Source of the DNA: a virus
Direction: 5' to 3' (one strand)
DNA: 64,000 bases
Virus record (IMG/VR): IMGVR_UViG_3300044653_000068
Span: 51,257-115,256 of that record
Under the pieces are notes generated by a model. It had not been told where the DNA came from, did no database searches, and worked only from the letters and a program-made list of their open reading frames with translations. Shown here in pieces: positions 21,963 to 30,320 of the stretch. A program made the position numbers and the translations under genes. How positions within the stretch are numbered: the first letter of the stretch is position 1; each line of letters starts with the position of its first letter.

Positions 21963-23024
21963 ATGACAAACACATTCGCGATTACCGAGCGGTTCGCAGA
22001 AGAGGCGGGCAAGGAAAACCCAAAGTTCCTGCACAACAAGAGCGCGAACGTGTTCGAGGGCAGGGAGCGGGGCCGCCCGGCGATCTACAGCTACGGCTAT
22101 CACTTCCCGATGGCGGTGCTCATGCCGGACGACGACGGGAACCCGCGCGGCTGGTGGCTGGTCAACGGCGACAAGTACAGCATCAGCACGACCCGGCATC
22201 AGAACGGCGTGCGGAGCGCGCTCCAGCGGACCGGCCTGCCCATGGTCATCATCCCGTTCTCAGCGATCAGGGAAGCGGGCATCGACCAAGAATCCATCAA
22301 GCGGATCGAGGTACTGCCCGACCGCTACACGTGGGAGCCACGCACCCGCGATGAGGCGCCCAAGGACTGGGAACTGCGCGGGAATCACGGGCAGGATCGC
22401 GACTGGAGCGAGCTGCCCGATGGCCGGTGGGCTTACATGGCTAGCGTTCACCACCTGGGCGAGTCGCTGATCACAGCGAAGTACGACTACCGGTTGGTCC
22501 CATTCGACCGGGAGACGGGGCGCTACCCGCACGAGAGCGGAACGGCCTACTTCCTGTCGGCGTTCGACGAGAACGAGGGCGGGGTGGGCGGCCTGTACTT
22601 CCTGTGCCAGCTTCCCGAGAGCGCGACACCGACCACGGTCGCGGAGGCGCGCGAGGCGCTGAAGCCGAGCGCGGTCCTGCACGCGGACAAGTACGGAACA
22701 CGTGGAAACCTGCCCGTGCTGAGGCAGGGCGACGTGTTCGCGGTGCCGACCGAATTCGACACGCGCGATCTCCCGGGTCCGAGCCAGCGGAGCACGTACG
22801 TGCTGGGCGTCAACCACGTGGCGACCGAGGTGCGGACAGCGGAGAACATCGGCGGGCGGGTGGACACCTACGGGCGCGGGTACCTGCGCCACAAGCCGCG
22901 CGAGCGCTGGCGTCGGCCGCAGCACCGGCAGGTGAAGCTGGGCGACGGGAAGACCTGGTACCTGCTGGTCAAGAACACAGTGCCCGAGGGCCGGTCATGG
23001 TCTATGGGCGGGAACGTGGACTAG
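21963..23024 (+). CDS. hypothetical 353-residue protein
   Basis: The longest unidentified protein of this operon. It opens MTNTFAITERFAEEAGKENP and has three apparent parts: an Asn/Tyr-rich sheet (SYGYHFPMAVLMPDDDGNPR), a region with GGVGGLYFLCQLPESATPTT, and a C-terminal RQGDVFAVPTEFDTRDL plus VLGVNHVATEV segment. This recalls a small jelly-roll or Hint-like fold, but catalytic residues are not obvious. AAAAGGGAAAAGAG is upstream. Related proteins of this size are seen next to small early genes in other actinophages. Confidence 0.6.
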   Translation: MTNTFAITERFAEEAGKENPKFLHNKSANVFEGRERGRPAIYSYGYHFPMAVLMPDDDGNPRGWWLVNGDKYSISTTRHQNGVRSALQRTGLPMVIIPFSAIREAGIDQESIKRIEVLPDRYTWEPRTRDEAPKDWELRGNHGQDRDWSELPDGRWAYMASVHHLGESLITAKYDYRLVPFDRETGRYPHESGTAYFLSAFDENEGGVGGLYFLCQLPESATPTTVAEAREALKPSAVLHADKYGTRGNLPVLRQGDVFAVPTEFDTRDLPGPSQRSTYVLGVNHVATEVRTAENIGGRVDTYGRGYLRHKPRERWRRPQHRQVKLGDGKTWYLLVKNTVPEGRSWSMGGNVD

Positions 23025-23031
23025 GAGGAAC

Positions 23032-23283
23032 ATGGAAGCCATGATCGCGACACCCGAAGTGACCGCCCCGGCCGTGCTCAAGATAGACGACCCGAGCGGG
23101 ATGGAAACGTGCGACCGGTGCCCGCAGAACGCGCTGTGGCGCGTCGTGTACGAGGCGGGCGAGCTGACCCTGTGCGGGCACCACGCACGGGCGTACGGCT
23201 TCGCGGGGGAGGATTCGCACTCCGCCTACCAGCAGGCCGCCCCGGCGACCGAGACCAGGAACGAGAAGAGGAAGGGCAAGTAA
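23032..23283 (+). CDS. zinc-ribbon protein (DUF7455-like)
   Basis: 83 residues. CDRCPQNALWRVVYEAGELT followed by LCGHHARAYG matches the CxRC...GxLxLCGHHxR pattern of a small zinc-ribbon family common to Actinobacteria and their phages. Basic tail (TRNEKRKGK). AGGAGG precedes the ATG. Role unknown; binding to RNA polymerase or nucleic acid has been suggested for small zinc ribbons in general. Confidence 0.7.
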   Translation: MEAMIATPEVTAPAVLKIDDPSGMETCDRCPQNALWRVVYEAGELTLCGHHARAYGFAGEDSHSAYQQAAPATETRNEKRKGK

Positions 23284-23703
23284 ATGAGACTTCACACAAA
23301 GCTAGGCGGATACCAGCTCAGCCAGGCGCTACAGCGCGCCAAGGACAAGGGCCGGATCGGGGGCAGCGTCGTGTTCGCGGTTGACTCCGTGCACGGGTCG
23401 CGCACTCACCCGAGGGCGTTCGAGCTTCAGCTCGGAACATGGGACAACACCCTGCCGGCGGGCACGGTGGACCAGCGCGGGCACAAGCTGCGCTACCGCC
23501 GGACCCGGAACATCAACCGCGACGACGCCAACCGCTACGCGGCCACCTGGCACGAATGGGGCTGGCTCATCGCCGAGATCTTCGACGCGGACCCGAGCGC
23601 CCGGTTCGGCGGCGAGAAGGGCTGGGGCTACAAAAACCGGGCCGACTTCGACGAGAAGACGAACTGGCAGTTCGACACGGACCTAGGGGAGGAAACCGCA
23701 TGA
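23284..23703 (+). CDS. hypothetical 139-residue protein
   Basis: MRLHTKLGGYQLSQALQRAK, then VVFAVDSVHGSRTHPRAFEL and a W-rich C-terminal half (ATWHEWGWLIAEIFDADPSA). The N-terminal half recurs in many actinophages as a small protein with HTK and HGS-H-RAFEVQL features. Unknown function. Confidence 0.65.
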   Translation: MRLHTKLGGYQLSQALQRAKDKGRIGGSVVFAVDSVHGSRTHPRAFELQLGTWDNTLPAGTVDQRGHKLRYRRTRNINRDDANRYAATWHEWGWLIAEIFDADPSARFGGEKGWGYKNRADFDEKTNWQFDTDLGEETA

Positions 23704-23924
23704 GGCCCGAGCTGCTAACCCCGCGAAAGGTCACCACGAAGATCATGCACGACATGCTCACCGTGATAGGCGAGGACGTGAGCACGGAGCGCATCGAGCG
23801 CTGGGCACCGCTGGAGGCGGCCGTCGTCTACGACTGGGCCTGCCGCGAGTACCTACGCGCATCCGACAACTCAGTTCGCGCCCGCCCGCGCCCGTTTCTG
23901 ATGCGGGTGCCCAACAATGCCTAA
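23700..23924 (+). CDS. hypothetical 74-residue protein
   Basis: MRPELLTPRKVTTKIMHDML and EAAVVYDWACREYLRASDNS. The pattern of Trp-Asp/Ala and E-LRASDN recurs in actinophage early regions. ATGA-coupled. Unknown. Confidence 0.6.
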   Translation: MRPELLTPRKVTTKIMHDMLTVIGEDVSTERIERWAPLEAAVVYDWACREYLRASDNSVRARPRPFLMRVPNNA

Positions 23925-24096
23925 GCCGGTCAAGACGCCGACTCAGCAGGTGCTCAAGGTGCGAGGCGACGAACGGGGGGCCATCCTCAACGGCCTGCCG
24001 TCAATCCCCTACCTGCCGAAGAATCCGGCCCGCCGAAAGCGGCTGCTGTGGGCGCTGGGCATCGCGCAATCAGAACTACTGACACGAGAGGATTAA
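23917..24096 (+). CDS. hypothetical basic 59-residue protein
   Basis: MPKPVKTPTQQVLKVRGDER then a Pro/Arg segment (PYLPKNPARRKRLLWALGIA). Basic, possibly nucleic-acid binding. Overlaps the previous gene by 8 nt. Confidence 0.55.
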   Translation: MPKPVKTPTQQVLKVRGDERGAILNGLPSIPYLPKNPARRKRLLWALGIAQSELLTRED

Positions 24097-24100
24097 AAAC

Positions 24101-24574
24101 ATGAGCAACGTAATCATGAACGAGTACGTATTCGACATCCTGAGCGTGGCGACATTCCACGTCACAGCTCCCGATTACCAGACAGCGCGGCGCGCGGCCG
24201 AGGGGGTCATGGAATTCAACGTCCGCGATAACACCGTGGACGAAAGCGCGGGCATCGCGGACATCATCCCAGTCGCGAGCTGGGAGCTTACCTGCGTCGC
24301 CCCGCGCGGAAGGGCGAGCCTGGCCGACGCCGACAACACGGGCGAGAACATCAGCCCGGACGAGTACCAGACCTTCGCCGAGCCGATTGACGGCAGCGAG
24401 CGAGAAGGGCTGATGGAAGCGCTGAACGAGGCGGACGAGGCGCTGGGCGGCGATTCCAACGACGCCGAGCACGACGCCCTGTACAGCGTGCGGGAAACCA
24501 TAGCCGCCATCTTGGGCGTGGAATACGACGCGCCGTCGCCAGACGACGAGGACGACGAGGACGACGAGGATTAG
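24101..24574 (+). CDS. hypothetical acidic protein with Asp/Glu tail
   Basis: 157 residues. A beta-type start (NEYVFDILSVATFHVTAPDY), helices (TARRAAEGVMEFNV) and an Asp/Glu tail (PDDEDDEDDED). The tail is encoded by a GAC-GAG-GAC repeat that continues past the stop (GAGGACGACGAGGATCAGGAGG), suggesting repeat expansion or contraction at the 3' end. Unknown function. Confidence 0.6.
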   Translation: MSNVIMNEYVFDILSVATFHVTAPDYQTARRAAEGVMEFNVRDNTVDESAGIADIIPVASWELTCVAPRGRASLADADNTGENISPDEYQTFAEPIDGSEREGLMEALNEADEALGGDSNDAEHDALYSVRETIAAILGVEYDAPSPDDEDDEDDED

Positions 24575-24606
24575 GAGGACGACGAGGATCAGGAGGAAAA
24601 CCAGAT

Positions 24607-24981
24607 ATGAGCGACGCAGACAAGATGCTGACCCGCATCCATCAGCTGATATCCACGCAATTCGATTCAGGGCTGGCTATCGAAATCCAGCGACTGGACG
24701 ATCACCTGCGCGCGGGCGGCGAATTGCCTGCGGAATGGGGAACACGGTCCGGTGAGGGCGAGACCGAGGGCTGCACCTGCTGCCAGACGCGCGCCGCGTC
24801 ATCGGTCACCGGCTACGAGTGCCCCCGCTGCGGTCACCTGCCGAAGTCCCACGGGGGAGCGGTCGATGAGCTGAAGCTGACCCTGCGCGAGGTAGCTCAA
24901 ACTGAAGCGGCGCTTGACGGCGAGCCAGCCGTCATCCCGTCACTCGCGGAACTACTGCGAGGCAACCCATGGGAGAGGTAA
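24607..24981 (+). CDS. hypothetical zinc-ribbon protein
   Basis: 124 residues. Helical N terminus (MLTRIHQLISTQFDSGLAIE), a four-Cys site (GCTCCQTRAA and YECPRCGHL), and a helical C terminus. AGGAGGAAAA is upstream. Unknown. Confidence 0.6.
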   Translation: MSDADKMLTRIHQLISTQFDSGLAIEIQRLDDHLRAGGELPAEWGTRSGEGETEGCTCCQTRAASSVTGYECPRCGHLPKSHGGAVDELKLTLREVAQTEAALDGEPAVIPSLAELLRGNPWER

Positions 24982-24985
24982 TCGA

Positions 24986-25195
24986 ATGACGCAGCACCTG
25001 GAAGCGACGGCCGAGACCGTCGTCACCATCAAGCTCAGCAAGGAGCACGCCGTCAAGCTAGCGCACAGCCTGGGGCGGGCGCTGGAGGCCACGAGTCATC
25101 TGGACCCGTCCAGCCGCTACACGGCACTGGTCAACACCGGCACGATCGATGACCTGCTGTCGCTGAAGACCGCTCTGTTCACGGTAACGGAATAA
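24986..25195 (+). CDS. hypothetical 69-residue protein
   Basis: MTQHLEATAETVVTIKLSKE and HAVKLAHSLGRALEATSHLD; a small alpha/beta protein just before the DUF3631 ATPase. Unknown. Confidence 0.6.
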   Translation: MTQHLEATAETVVTIKLSKEHAVKLAHSLGRALEATSHLDPSSRYTALVNTGTIDDLLSLKTALFTVTE

Positions 25196-25257
25196 CCCCC
25201 GGCCGTGTAGCGCTGTAACCAGCGGAGGCAACTGACGATCCGAAGAGAGGATCACGA

Positions 25258-26439
25258 ATGACCTATACCATTCCGGGCGACTACGTGCCGAATAAGGTAC
25301 GGGCGCTCATCGACCAGCTGGCGTACGCGAAGGACGAGTACAAGGACGTCCTGACCATGGCGCTGCTCGTGTCCTACATCCGGGAGGCGTTCACCGCGCT
25401 GCCCGAGATCCTGGCGACGTCCGAGGTGCCGGAGAGCGGCAAGACCACGCTGGTCTGCAACATCCCGCTGCTGCTGGCGTTCAACCCGTGGAAGATCAAC
25501 AGGCTGACCACCATCGACGCGATGCGGGCGAAGTACCTGGAGCGGGTGAAGCCCAACCCGATCTTCGATGACGTGGGGAAGATCTTCAACGACAACGGCA
25601 CCGGGGGCAAAACCACCTGGGCGTACTCCCTGCTCACCGACTGCTACACCGAGGAAGGCGTGATCGAGGTCTCGCGCAGCGGGATCAACCAGCGCCTTTC
25701 CAGCTACGGCATGGCTTTCATGAGCGGGCTGAAGAACGCGGTCCCGTACGACCTGTGGACGCGCTGCATCGAGTTCGCGAACATGGAGCCGACCCCCGAG
25801 GGCATCGAGCTGCGCGACTTCGGCGACCCGGGGATCAAGGAGGACGCCAAGCTGCTGCGCGCGGCGATGGCATCATGGGCGGGATCGCGGGCGAAGAACA
25901 TGACCGCCTACATGAACGGGCCGGTCAAGCACGTGCACCCGGCGCTGATCAGCCGTAAGCGGCAGAAGTGGGGCCCGATCTTCGCGGCCGCGAGCGAGGC
26001 CGGGGGCGACTGGCCGCGCCGCATCTACGAGGCGTTCGTGTCCATCGAGCTGAAGGCGGCCGAGAAGCCGAGCCTGGTGGCCGAGCAGCGCCTGCTACTG
26101 GACGCGGCCGACATCATCATGCGGGACGGCGACGACAGGCTGTTCGCCACCGACCTGCTGGCGCGGCTGCGCGCACGGCCGGCCGGAAGCTACTACCGCA
26201 AGTCCGAGGACAAGATCCTGCTGAAGGACAAGTTCACGGAGGCGTTCGGCCCTCCCGAGATGATCACCATCCGGGGCGTCGGGCGGGGACTGGGCTACAA
26301 GGCCGCTCCCATCCTGGAGGCGGCGGCGGACCTGCGCGACGCGATCTACCCGCGCATGACGCCGGTCGAGGACACGCTTGAGGCGGAGTTCGCGATCACG
26401 CCCCTGCACCCGATCACGCCGATAAGGACGGCCGCGTGA
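25258..26439 (+). CDS. DUF3631-type ATPase (putative replication helicase)
   Basis: 393 residues. Walker A is EVPESGKTTLV (56-66) and a Walker B-like acidic pair lies in NPIFDDVGKIF. The C-terminal half has the DUF3631 features: alternating helices around LLDAADIIMRDGDDRLFATD and SEDKILLKDKFTEAFG, then GVGRGLGYK. DUF3631 proteins are found on actinobacterial phages and mobile elements, often beside primase-type domains, and are thought to act in DNA replication. Here the primase-helicase is encoded separately at 43792. A GAGAGG site precedes the ATG. Confidence 0.75.
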   Translation: MTYTIPGDYVPNKVRALIDQLAYAKDEYKDVLTMALLVSYIREAFTALPEILATSEVPESGKTTLVCNIPLLLAFNPWKINRLTTIDAMRAKYLERVKPNPIFDDVGKIFNDNGTGGKTTWAYSLLTDCYTEEGVIEVSRSGINQRLSSYGMAFMSGLKNAVPYDLWTRCIEFANMEPTPEGIELRDFGDPGIKEDAKLLRAAMASWAGSRAKNMTAYMNGPVKHVHPALISRKRQKWGPIFAAASEAGGDWPRRIYEAFVSIELKAAEKPSLVAEQRLLLDAADIIMRDGDDRLFATDLLARLRARPAGSYYRKSEDKILLKDKFTEAFGPPEMITIRGVGRGLGYKAAPILEAAADLRDAIYPRMTPVEDTLEAEFAITPLHPITPIRTAA

Positions 26440-26618
26440 ACAACTACGACGCCGACCTGGACGACCGGTACTACCCGGATCACGTGCGCCGGCACACCAC
26501 GTTCGAGGAAATGCTCAACTGCAACTGGTGCTGGCTAGAGGAAGCGAAAGCGCGAAAGGAGGCGCTAGACGGTGTTCTGGATTCTGAGGTCGGCAGTCCG
26601 GTCAGCGGGCCGGAGTAG
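26436..26618 (+). CDS. hypothetical 60-residue protein
   Basis: GTGA-coupled MNNYDADLDDRYYPDHVRRH with CNWCWLEEAKARKEALD. A CxxC and acidic helices. The following gene starts within it. Unknown. Confidence 0.55.
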   Translation: MNNYDADLDDRYYPDHVRRHTTFEEMLNCNWCWLEEAKARKEALDGVLDSEVGSPVSGPE

Positions 26619-27282
26619 GAACGAGCGGGCACCGCGACCGCCGCGCACTCCGGCCGGACCGGTGACCATGCTGGCGATCTTCGCGAGCGCGGTCTTCCTG
26701 GTCGTCATGCCGGTCACGACCGGCCGGCTCCCCGGCCCGCTGGTCATGGTCCTGATACCGCTTGCCCTGGGTCTTCTGCTGCTGGGGGGGATACTCGTGT
26801 CCGGCGCGGCCGAGGCCGACCGGGCGAAGCGGAAGCTACGAAACCTGCCCTCAGCGCCGACCGCCGCAGACGAGGCCCGCGCAACGGCCCTGATGCGCGC
26901 TCAGGCGGCCGGGTGGCAGTTCCGGGGGGACACGGCCACCCTGCCGCTCCCGAAGCCGCCCCAGGCCCGCCCGAGACCCGCGCAGACCCGCCCACGGGTG
27001 GCAACGCGAGCGCAGATCAAGCTGGATGCCGAGGAGGACGAACGGCTGCTGCGCATCGCGGCCATCATCGTCCAGTCGTGCCCGTTCTGCGGCGCCGAAG
27101 AGGGTGGGCTGTGCTACCCGATCGAGGGCTACAAGTGGTACGCGCTCGACCGTGCCCGGGGCATCTACGCACACCCGATGCGCATAGCCAAGGCGATCGG
27201 CAACAAGTCGGCCGAACTGGAGGACGTGCTCGCGCAGTTCGACGGAAACATGCCGGAAGAGATCATGGTGTCACTACTGTGA
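26572..27282 (+). CDS. two-span membrane protein with soluble zinc-finger tail
   Basis: 236 residues from a GTG behind AGGAGG. After a basic start come two membrane helices (MLAIFASAVFLVVMPV and LVMVLIPLALGLLLLGGILV), a Pro-rich linker, and a cytoplasmic domain with CPFCGAEEGGLC. The C-terminal helix (SAELEDVLAQFDG) is acidic. Unknown; overlaps the preceding gene by 47 nt. Confidence 0.6.
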   Translation: MFWILRSAVRSAGRSRNERAPRPPRTPAGPVTMLAIFASAVFLVVMPVTTGRLPGPLVMVLIPLALGLLLLGGILVSGAAEADRAKRKLRNLPSAPTAADEARATALMRAQAAGWQFRGDTATLPLPKPPQARPRPAQTRPRVATRAQIKLDAEEDERLLRIAAIIVQSCPFCGAEEGGLCYPIEGYKWYALDRARGIYAHPMRIAKAIGNKSAELEDVLAQFDGNMPEEIMVSLL

Positions 27283-27302
27283 GCACCGAACAGGAGGACT
27301 AA

Positions 27303-27596
27303 ATGGGACGCAAAGAACGCGAGCGGCTCTATCACTACATGCGAGGGGTAGCGGGCAGCGACGAAACAACAGGAGGAAGCATGAAAGGAATCCAGATAGC
27401 CGTCAGCAACGCCATAGGGCAGGGCATGACGCCCGCCGAAATTCAGGAGGCCGTGGATTCCGTGCTGGAACTGCACGCGCCGCCCGAGCCGCCGTTCAAC
27501 GAGAACCACTACCGGTATCACACGCCCAACGGGCCGAACCCAGCATGCCCGAACTGCCGGTGGCATAACTGGCAGCAGACAGAAGAGGGAGCATGA
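27303..27596 (+). CDS. hypothetical 97-residue protein
   Basis: MGRKERERLYHYMRGVAGSD, a middle (AVSNAIGQGMTPAEIQEAVD) that looks like a three-helix unit, and a Cys pair at the end (PACPNCRWHNW). AGGAGG is upstream. A second ATG at 27381 behind AGGAGG (MKGIQIAVSNA) could start a shorter protein. Confidence 0.6.
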   Translation: MGRKERERLYHYMRGVAGSDETTGGSMKGIQIAVSNAIGQGMTPAEIQEAVDSVLELHAPPEPPFNENHYRYHTPNGPNPACPNCRWHNWQQTEEGA

Positions 27597-27597
27597 C

Positions 27598-27753
27598 ATG
27601 ACAACAACTATTCGCGTGGGATACGTAGCGTACGCGGTGACCTACCACGAGCTGACCGACGCCGAGGTACCGGAGATCGTCACGGCGATCCAGGCCGAGG
27701 CCTACGAGTCCCTGGAAGTCATCCGGGACGTCAAGAGCGTGGAGAAGCCATGA
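27598..27753 (+). CDS. hypothetical 51-residue protein
   Basis: MTTTIRVGYVAYAVTYHELT then DAEVPEIVTAIQAEAYESLE. Mixed strand and helix. One nt from the upstream stop. Unknown. Confidence 0.55.
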   Translation: MTTTIRVGYVAYAVTYHELTDAEVPEIVTAIQAEAYESLEVIRDVKSVEKP

Positions 27754-27899
27754 CCCTCCCCAACACGGCCGAGGGCAATCGCGCGTACATGCGCGGGAAT
27801 ATCCGGGCCGCCGGCCTGGCTCTAGAAGTAGAGGCGGAGGCGCTGCTGGTCATCGCGTTCCGCGAGCAACTAGAGGCTTCCCCCGAACAGGAGCAGTGA
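27750..27899 (+). CDS. hypothetical 49-residue protein
   Basis: MTLPNTAEGNRAYMRGNIRA then helices with acidic face (LEVEAEALLVIAFREQLEAS). ATGA-coupled. Unknown. Confidence 0.55.
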   Translation: MTLPNTAEGNRAYMRGNIRAAGLALEVEAEALLVIAFREQLEASPEQEQ

Positions 27900-27900
27900 G

Positions 27901-28101
27901 ATGCAGGGAGCAAGGGCATTCATCCTGAAGATCGACAAGACCCGGGACCTGAACATAGCCGAGCTGGCCAAGGCCCTGTCCCGGACCGCCGGGCAGCTGG
28001 ACTCCGGGCGGCTGCGCGTGGACGGCGGCATCGTGCGCGGCTCGGCCGGCCAGGCGATCGGCTCCTATCACTGGGAGGACCCGCCGAAGACGGACGAGTA
28101 G
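27901..28101 (+). CDS. hypothetical 66-residue protein
   Basis: MQGARAFILKIDKTRDLNIA, ELAKALSRTAGQLDSGRLRV and a short end (SYHWEDPPKTDE). Recurrent compact actinophage protein type. Unknown. Confidence 0.6.
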   Translation: MQGARAFILKIDKTRDLNIAELAKALSRTAGQLDSGRLRVDGGIVRGSAGQAIGSYHWEDPPKTDE

Positions 28102-28132
28102 CATTTCGGTCAACTACCCGGAGGGAGGGCGC

Positions 28133-28477
28133 ATGGTAATCCCAGGGCGCGGCGCACCGCTCCACGCAGCGGGCGCGCCGCCGACGTCGGGGACGGTCAC
28201 CGCGATTCTCGCCGTCGTGATCATCCTCATGGCGCTGACCCCGGTCTGCGTCTACATATGGAAGTCGCGCGGCTGCCCGAGACCCCGGCTGCCCGACCGG
28301 ACGCGCCACCGCTACCGGCGGGACATGAGGAACGTCAGTCGGCGCGGCCGGGCGGCGTGCGCCTGCTGCGGCGGGGTGAACACCCGGCTGCGCAGGGACC
28401 GCGCGCAGTGGGTCTGCAAGAACAGGGACCTGTGCAGGAAGTCCATGGTCTACATGAACATGCTGGAATCTCTTTGA
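28133..28477 (+). CDS. membrane-anchored zinc-ribbon protein
   Basis: 114 residues. One membrane helix (SGTVTAILAVVIILMALTPV) followed by a very basic segment and a four-Cys ribbon (CACCGGVNTRLRRDRAQWVC then KNRDLCRK). A membrane-tethered nucleic-acid-binding protein is conceivable. GGAGGG upstream. Confidence 0.6.
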   Translation: MVIPGRGAPLHAAGAPPTSGTVTAILAVVIILMALTPVCVYIWKSRGCPRPRLPDRTRHRYRRDMRNVSRRGRAACACCGGVNTRLRRDRAQWVCKNRDLCRKSMVYMNMLESL

Positions 28478-28689
28478 CGGCCCGGAAGACGGACAGGTAC
28501 GTGAGGCGCGGCGGACCCGTGCCCCGGATCTACCCCGGCACCCTCGCGGGCGTCAGCCAGGCGGTCAGCGACGCCCGGGAGGAGAGCCGGTTCAGCCCCG
28601 GCGTGGTCATCACCGTCTGGGCGGTCAGGGGCAAGGGCCGCGAGCGCATCCGCGCCTTCGTGGCGGGCCGGGAACAAGAAGCCAGCTAA
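28474..28689 (+). CDS. hypothetical 71-residue protein
   Basis: The frame TARKTDRYVRRGGPVPRIYP to FVAGREQEAS looks coding; the start may be TTG at 28474 (TTGA overlap) or the GTG at 28500. VSQAVSDAREESRFSPGVVI and WAVRGKGRERIRAFVAG. Unknown. Confidence 0.5.
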   Translation: MTARKTDRYVRRGGPVPRIYPGTLAGVSQAVSDAREESRFSPGVVITVWAVRGKGRERIRAFVAGREQEAS

Positions 28690-28730
28690 CCGTGTTGGCA
28701 CTACACAGCAAACAGAAACGAGGAAGCATC

Positions 28731-29036
28731 GTGGGTTACTACATTGAGACGCCGGCGCTCACCGGCAAGGCCGACTACATCGCCCGCGCGTACAGCGGCG
28801 AGATCATCGATCGCGCGCCCGCGTCCTACGCGGACATCCCGGCGGGCAAGGCGCTCGTCGTCGTGGTCGTAAACACGCTGTTCGAGGCGGCGGGCGTGGT
28901 CTACAGCGAGCGCGAGTTCGACGCGTTCACTGACCAGGCGCATGACTTCCGACCGCGCACGTACGTGCTGATGGACCGCGCGCTGGCATTCCAGGTAGGC
29001 GGGCGTCCCGGATCACCTGCTCTAAACACGCTCTAA
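28731..29036 (+). CDS. conserved actinophage protein (GYYIETPA type)
   Basis: 101 residues from a GTG behind GAGGAAG. MGYYIETPALTGKADYIARA, PASYADIPAGKALVVVVVNT and EFDAFTDQAHDFRPRTYVLM make a pattern found in many mycobacteriophage and streptomyces phage early regions. No function is established. It sits just before Ku. Confidence 0.75.
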   Translation: MGYYIETPALTGKADYIARAYSGEIIDRAPASYADIPAGKALVVVVVNTLFEAAGVVYSEREFDAFTDQAHDFRPRTYVLMDRALAFQVGGRPGSPALNTL

Positions 29037-29072
29037 ACACCAGGCAGCATCTACGAAAAGAGGCAAACCATA

Positions 29073-29894
29073 GTGAAATCGATTTGGAGCGGTAGCATCT
29101 CGCTCTCCCTGCTCAACATGCCCGTCAAGCTGGGCACGGCCACGCAGGACGCCGGCCTGGAACTGCACCAGGTCCGGAAGTCGGACGGCTCGCGCATCAA
29201 GTACCGGCGGGTGGCCGAGGCAGACGGCCCTGACGGCGCTGAGGTGCCCTACCACGAGGTGGTCAAGGGCTACACCGCGCCTGACGGCTCCCTGGTAACA
29301 CTCGACCAGCGCGATTTCAAGAGCGCCTACGGCGAGAAGAACCGGCAGGCCGAGCTGGTCATGTTCACCGATTCCGCGAACGTCCCGCCCATGGCGGTCA
29401 AGAGCGCCTACTGGGTGCAGCCAGACAAGGGCGGCGAGAAGACGTACGCCCTGCTGGCCGGGGCGCTTCAGCAGACGGGCAAGGTGGCGATCGTCAGGTA
29501 CGCCATGCGCGACCGCGAGGCCATGGCCGTGCTGCGCCCGCACGACGGCTACCTGTCACTGGAAACCCTGGAGTGGGACTCCGGCCTCGTCCGCCCGGAC
29601 TTCGCCGCGCCGGCCATGAGCGCCAGCCAGGACGAGCAGAATCTCGCGCTCAGGCTGATCGAGAGCATGGACGGGAAGTACGATCACGCCGCGCAGACGG
29701 ACAAGTCGTCCGAGGCCGTGATGACCATCATCCAGGGCAAGATCGAGCGCGGCGAGGTCAAGGCCCCCGCCCCGCGCCCCGATAACGCCGGCGCTCCCGC
29801 CGATCTCACGGCGACCCTCCTGGCCTCCGTGGCAGCGCAGAAGAAGGCCAAGGCACCCGCCAGGGCCGCGACCCAGCAGAGGAAGGCATCATGA
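29073..29894 (+). CDS. ku: Ku-like DNA end-binding protein
   Basis: 273 residues from a GTG. MKSIWSGSISLSLLNMPVKL, HQVRKSDGSRIKYRRVAEAD, VPYHEVVKGYTAPDGSLVTL and KTYALLAGALQQTGKVAIVR followed by LRPHDGYLSLETL follow the bacterial Ku core order. Ku rings bind double-strand ends and recruit LigD for non-homologous end joining. The C terminus is a basic extension (KKAKAPARAATQQRKAS) as in bacterial Ku. No LigD-type ligase is in this window; phage Ku proteins (Omega, Corndog) are known to use host LigD, for example to circularise genomes with short overhangs. Confidence 0.92.
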   Translation: MKSIWSGSISLSLLNMPVKLGTATQDAGLELHQVRKSDGSRIKYRRVAEADGPDGAEVPYHEVVKGYTAPDGSLVTLDQRDFKSAYGEKNRQAELVMFTDSANVPPMAVKSAYWVQPDKGGEKTYALLAGALQQTGKVAIVRYAMRDREAMAVLRPHDGYLSLETLEWDSGLVRPDFAAPAMSASQDEQNLALRLIESMDGKYDHAAQTDKSSEAVMTIIQGKIERGEVKAPAPRPDNAGAPADLTATLLASVAAQKKAKAPARAATQQRKAS

Positions 29895-30049
29895 GCAAGT
29901 TCACCGTCGAGTTCGTCAAGAGCCCGGCAGCCCTAGACCGCAGCAGCGACGAGGACACCGCCGCCGCGATGGCCAAGATCCTCAACAGGGAACTGGAGTT
30001 CTTCTGGGACTCCAAGGTCACTGTCACTCCCGAAAGGAAGGCATCATGA
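29891..30049 (+). CDS. hypothetical 52-residue protein
   Basis: MSKFTVEFVKSPAALDRSSD then AAAMAKILNRELEFFWDSKV. ATGA-coupled to Ku and to the next gene. Unknown, but conserved coupling hints at a shared operon role. Confidence 0.6.
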   Translation: MSKFTVEFVKSPAALDRSSDEDTAAAMAKILNRELEFFWDSKVTVTPERKAS

Positions 30050-30261
30050 CCGCGAAGAAGCTCACCGTCAAGCTCGTCAGGGACAAGGAAACCCCGGGCA
30101 CCATCCGGTACACCGAAGTCCCGGACGAGGAGACCGGCAAATACGCGGACGGCATGTTCGACGGCCCGGCCGTTGTCACGCAGTACGTCAGGAAGCACGC
30201 CGCCAGGGCTCTCGGCGACCCGAAGATCATCACCATCACCATCGAGGCCGTGCCCGAATGA
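30046..30261 (+). CDS. hypothetical 71-residue protein
   Basis: MTAKKLTVKLVRDKETPGTI then RYTEVPDEETGKYADGMFDG. The LVRDKETPGTIRY pattern is typical of a small group of actinophage and actinobacterial beta proteins. AAAGGAAG precedes the ATG. Unknown. Confidence 0.65.
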   Translation: MTAKKLTVKLVRDKETPGTIRYTEVPDEETGKYADGMFDGPAVVTQYVRKHAARALGDPKIITITIEAVPE

Positions 30262-30320
30262 GACGCAGCCGCGACCCGCTGGTCCTTTACGGATCGGCGG
30301 GCCGGCCGAGAGGAGAAGAC

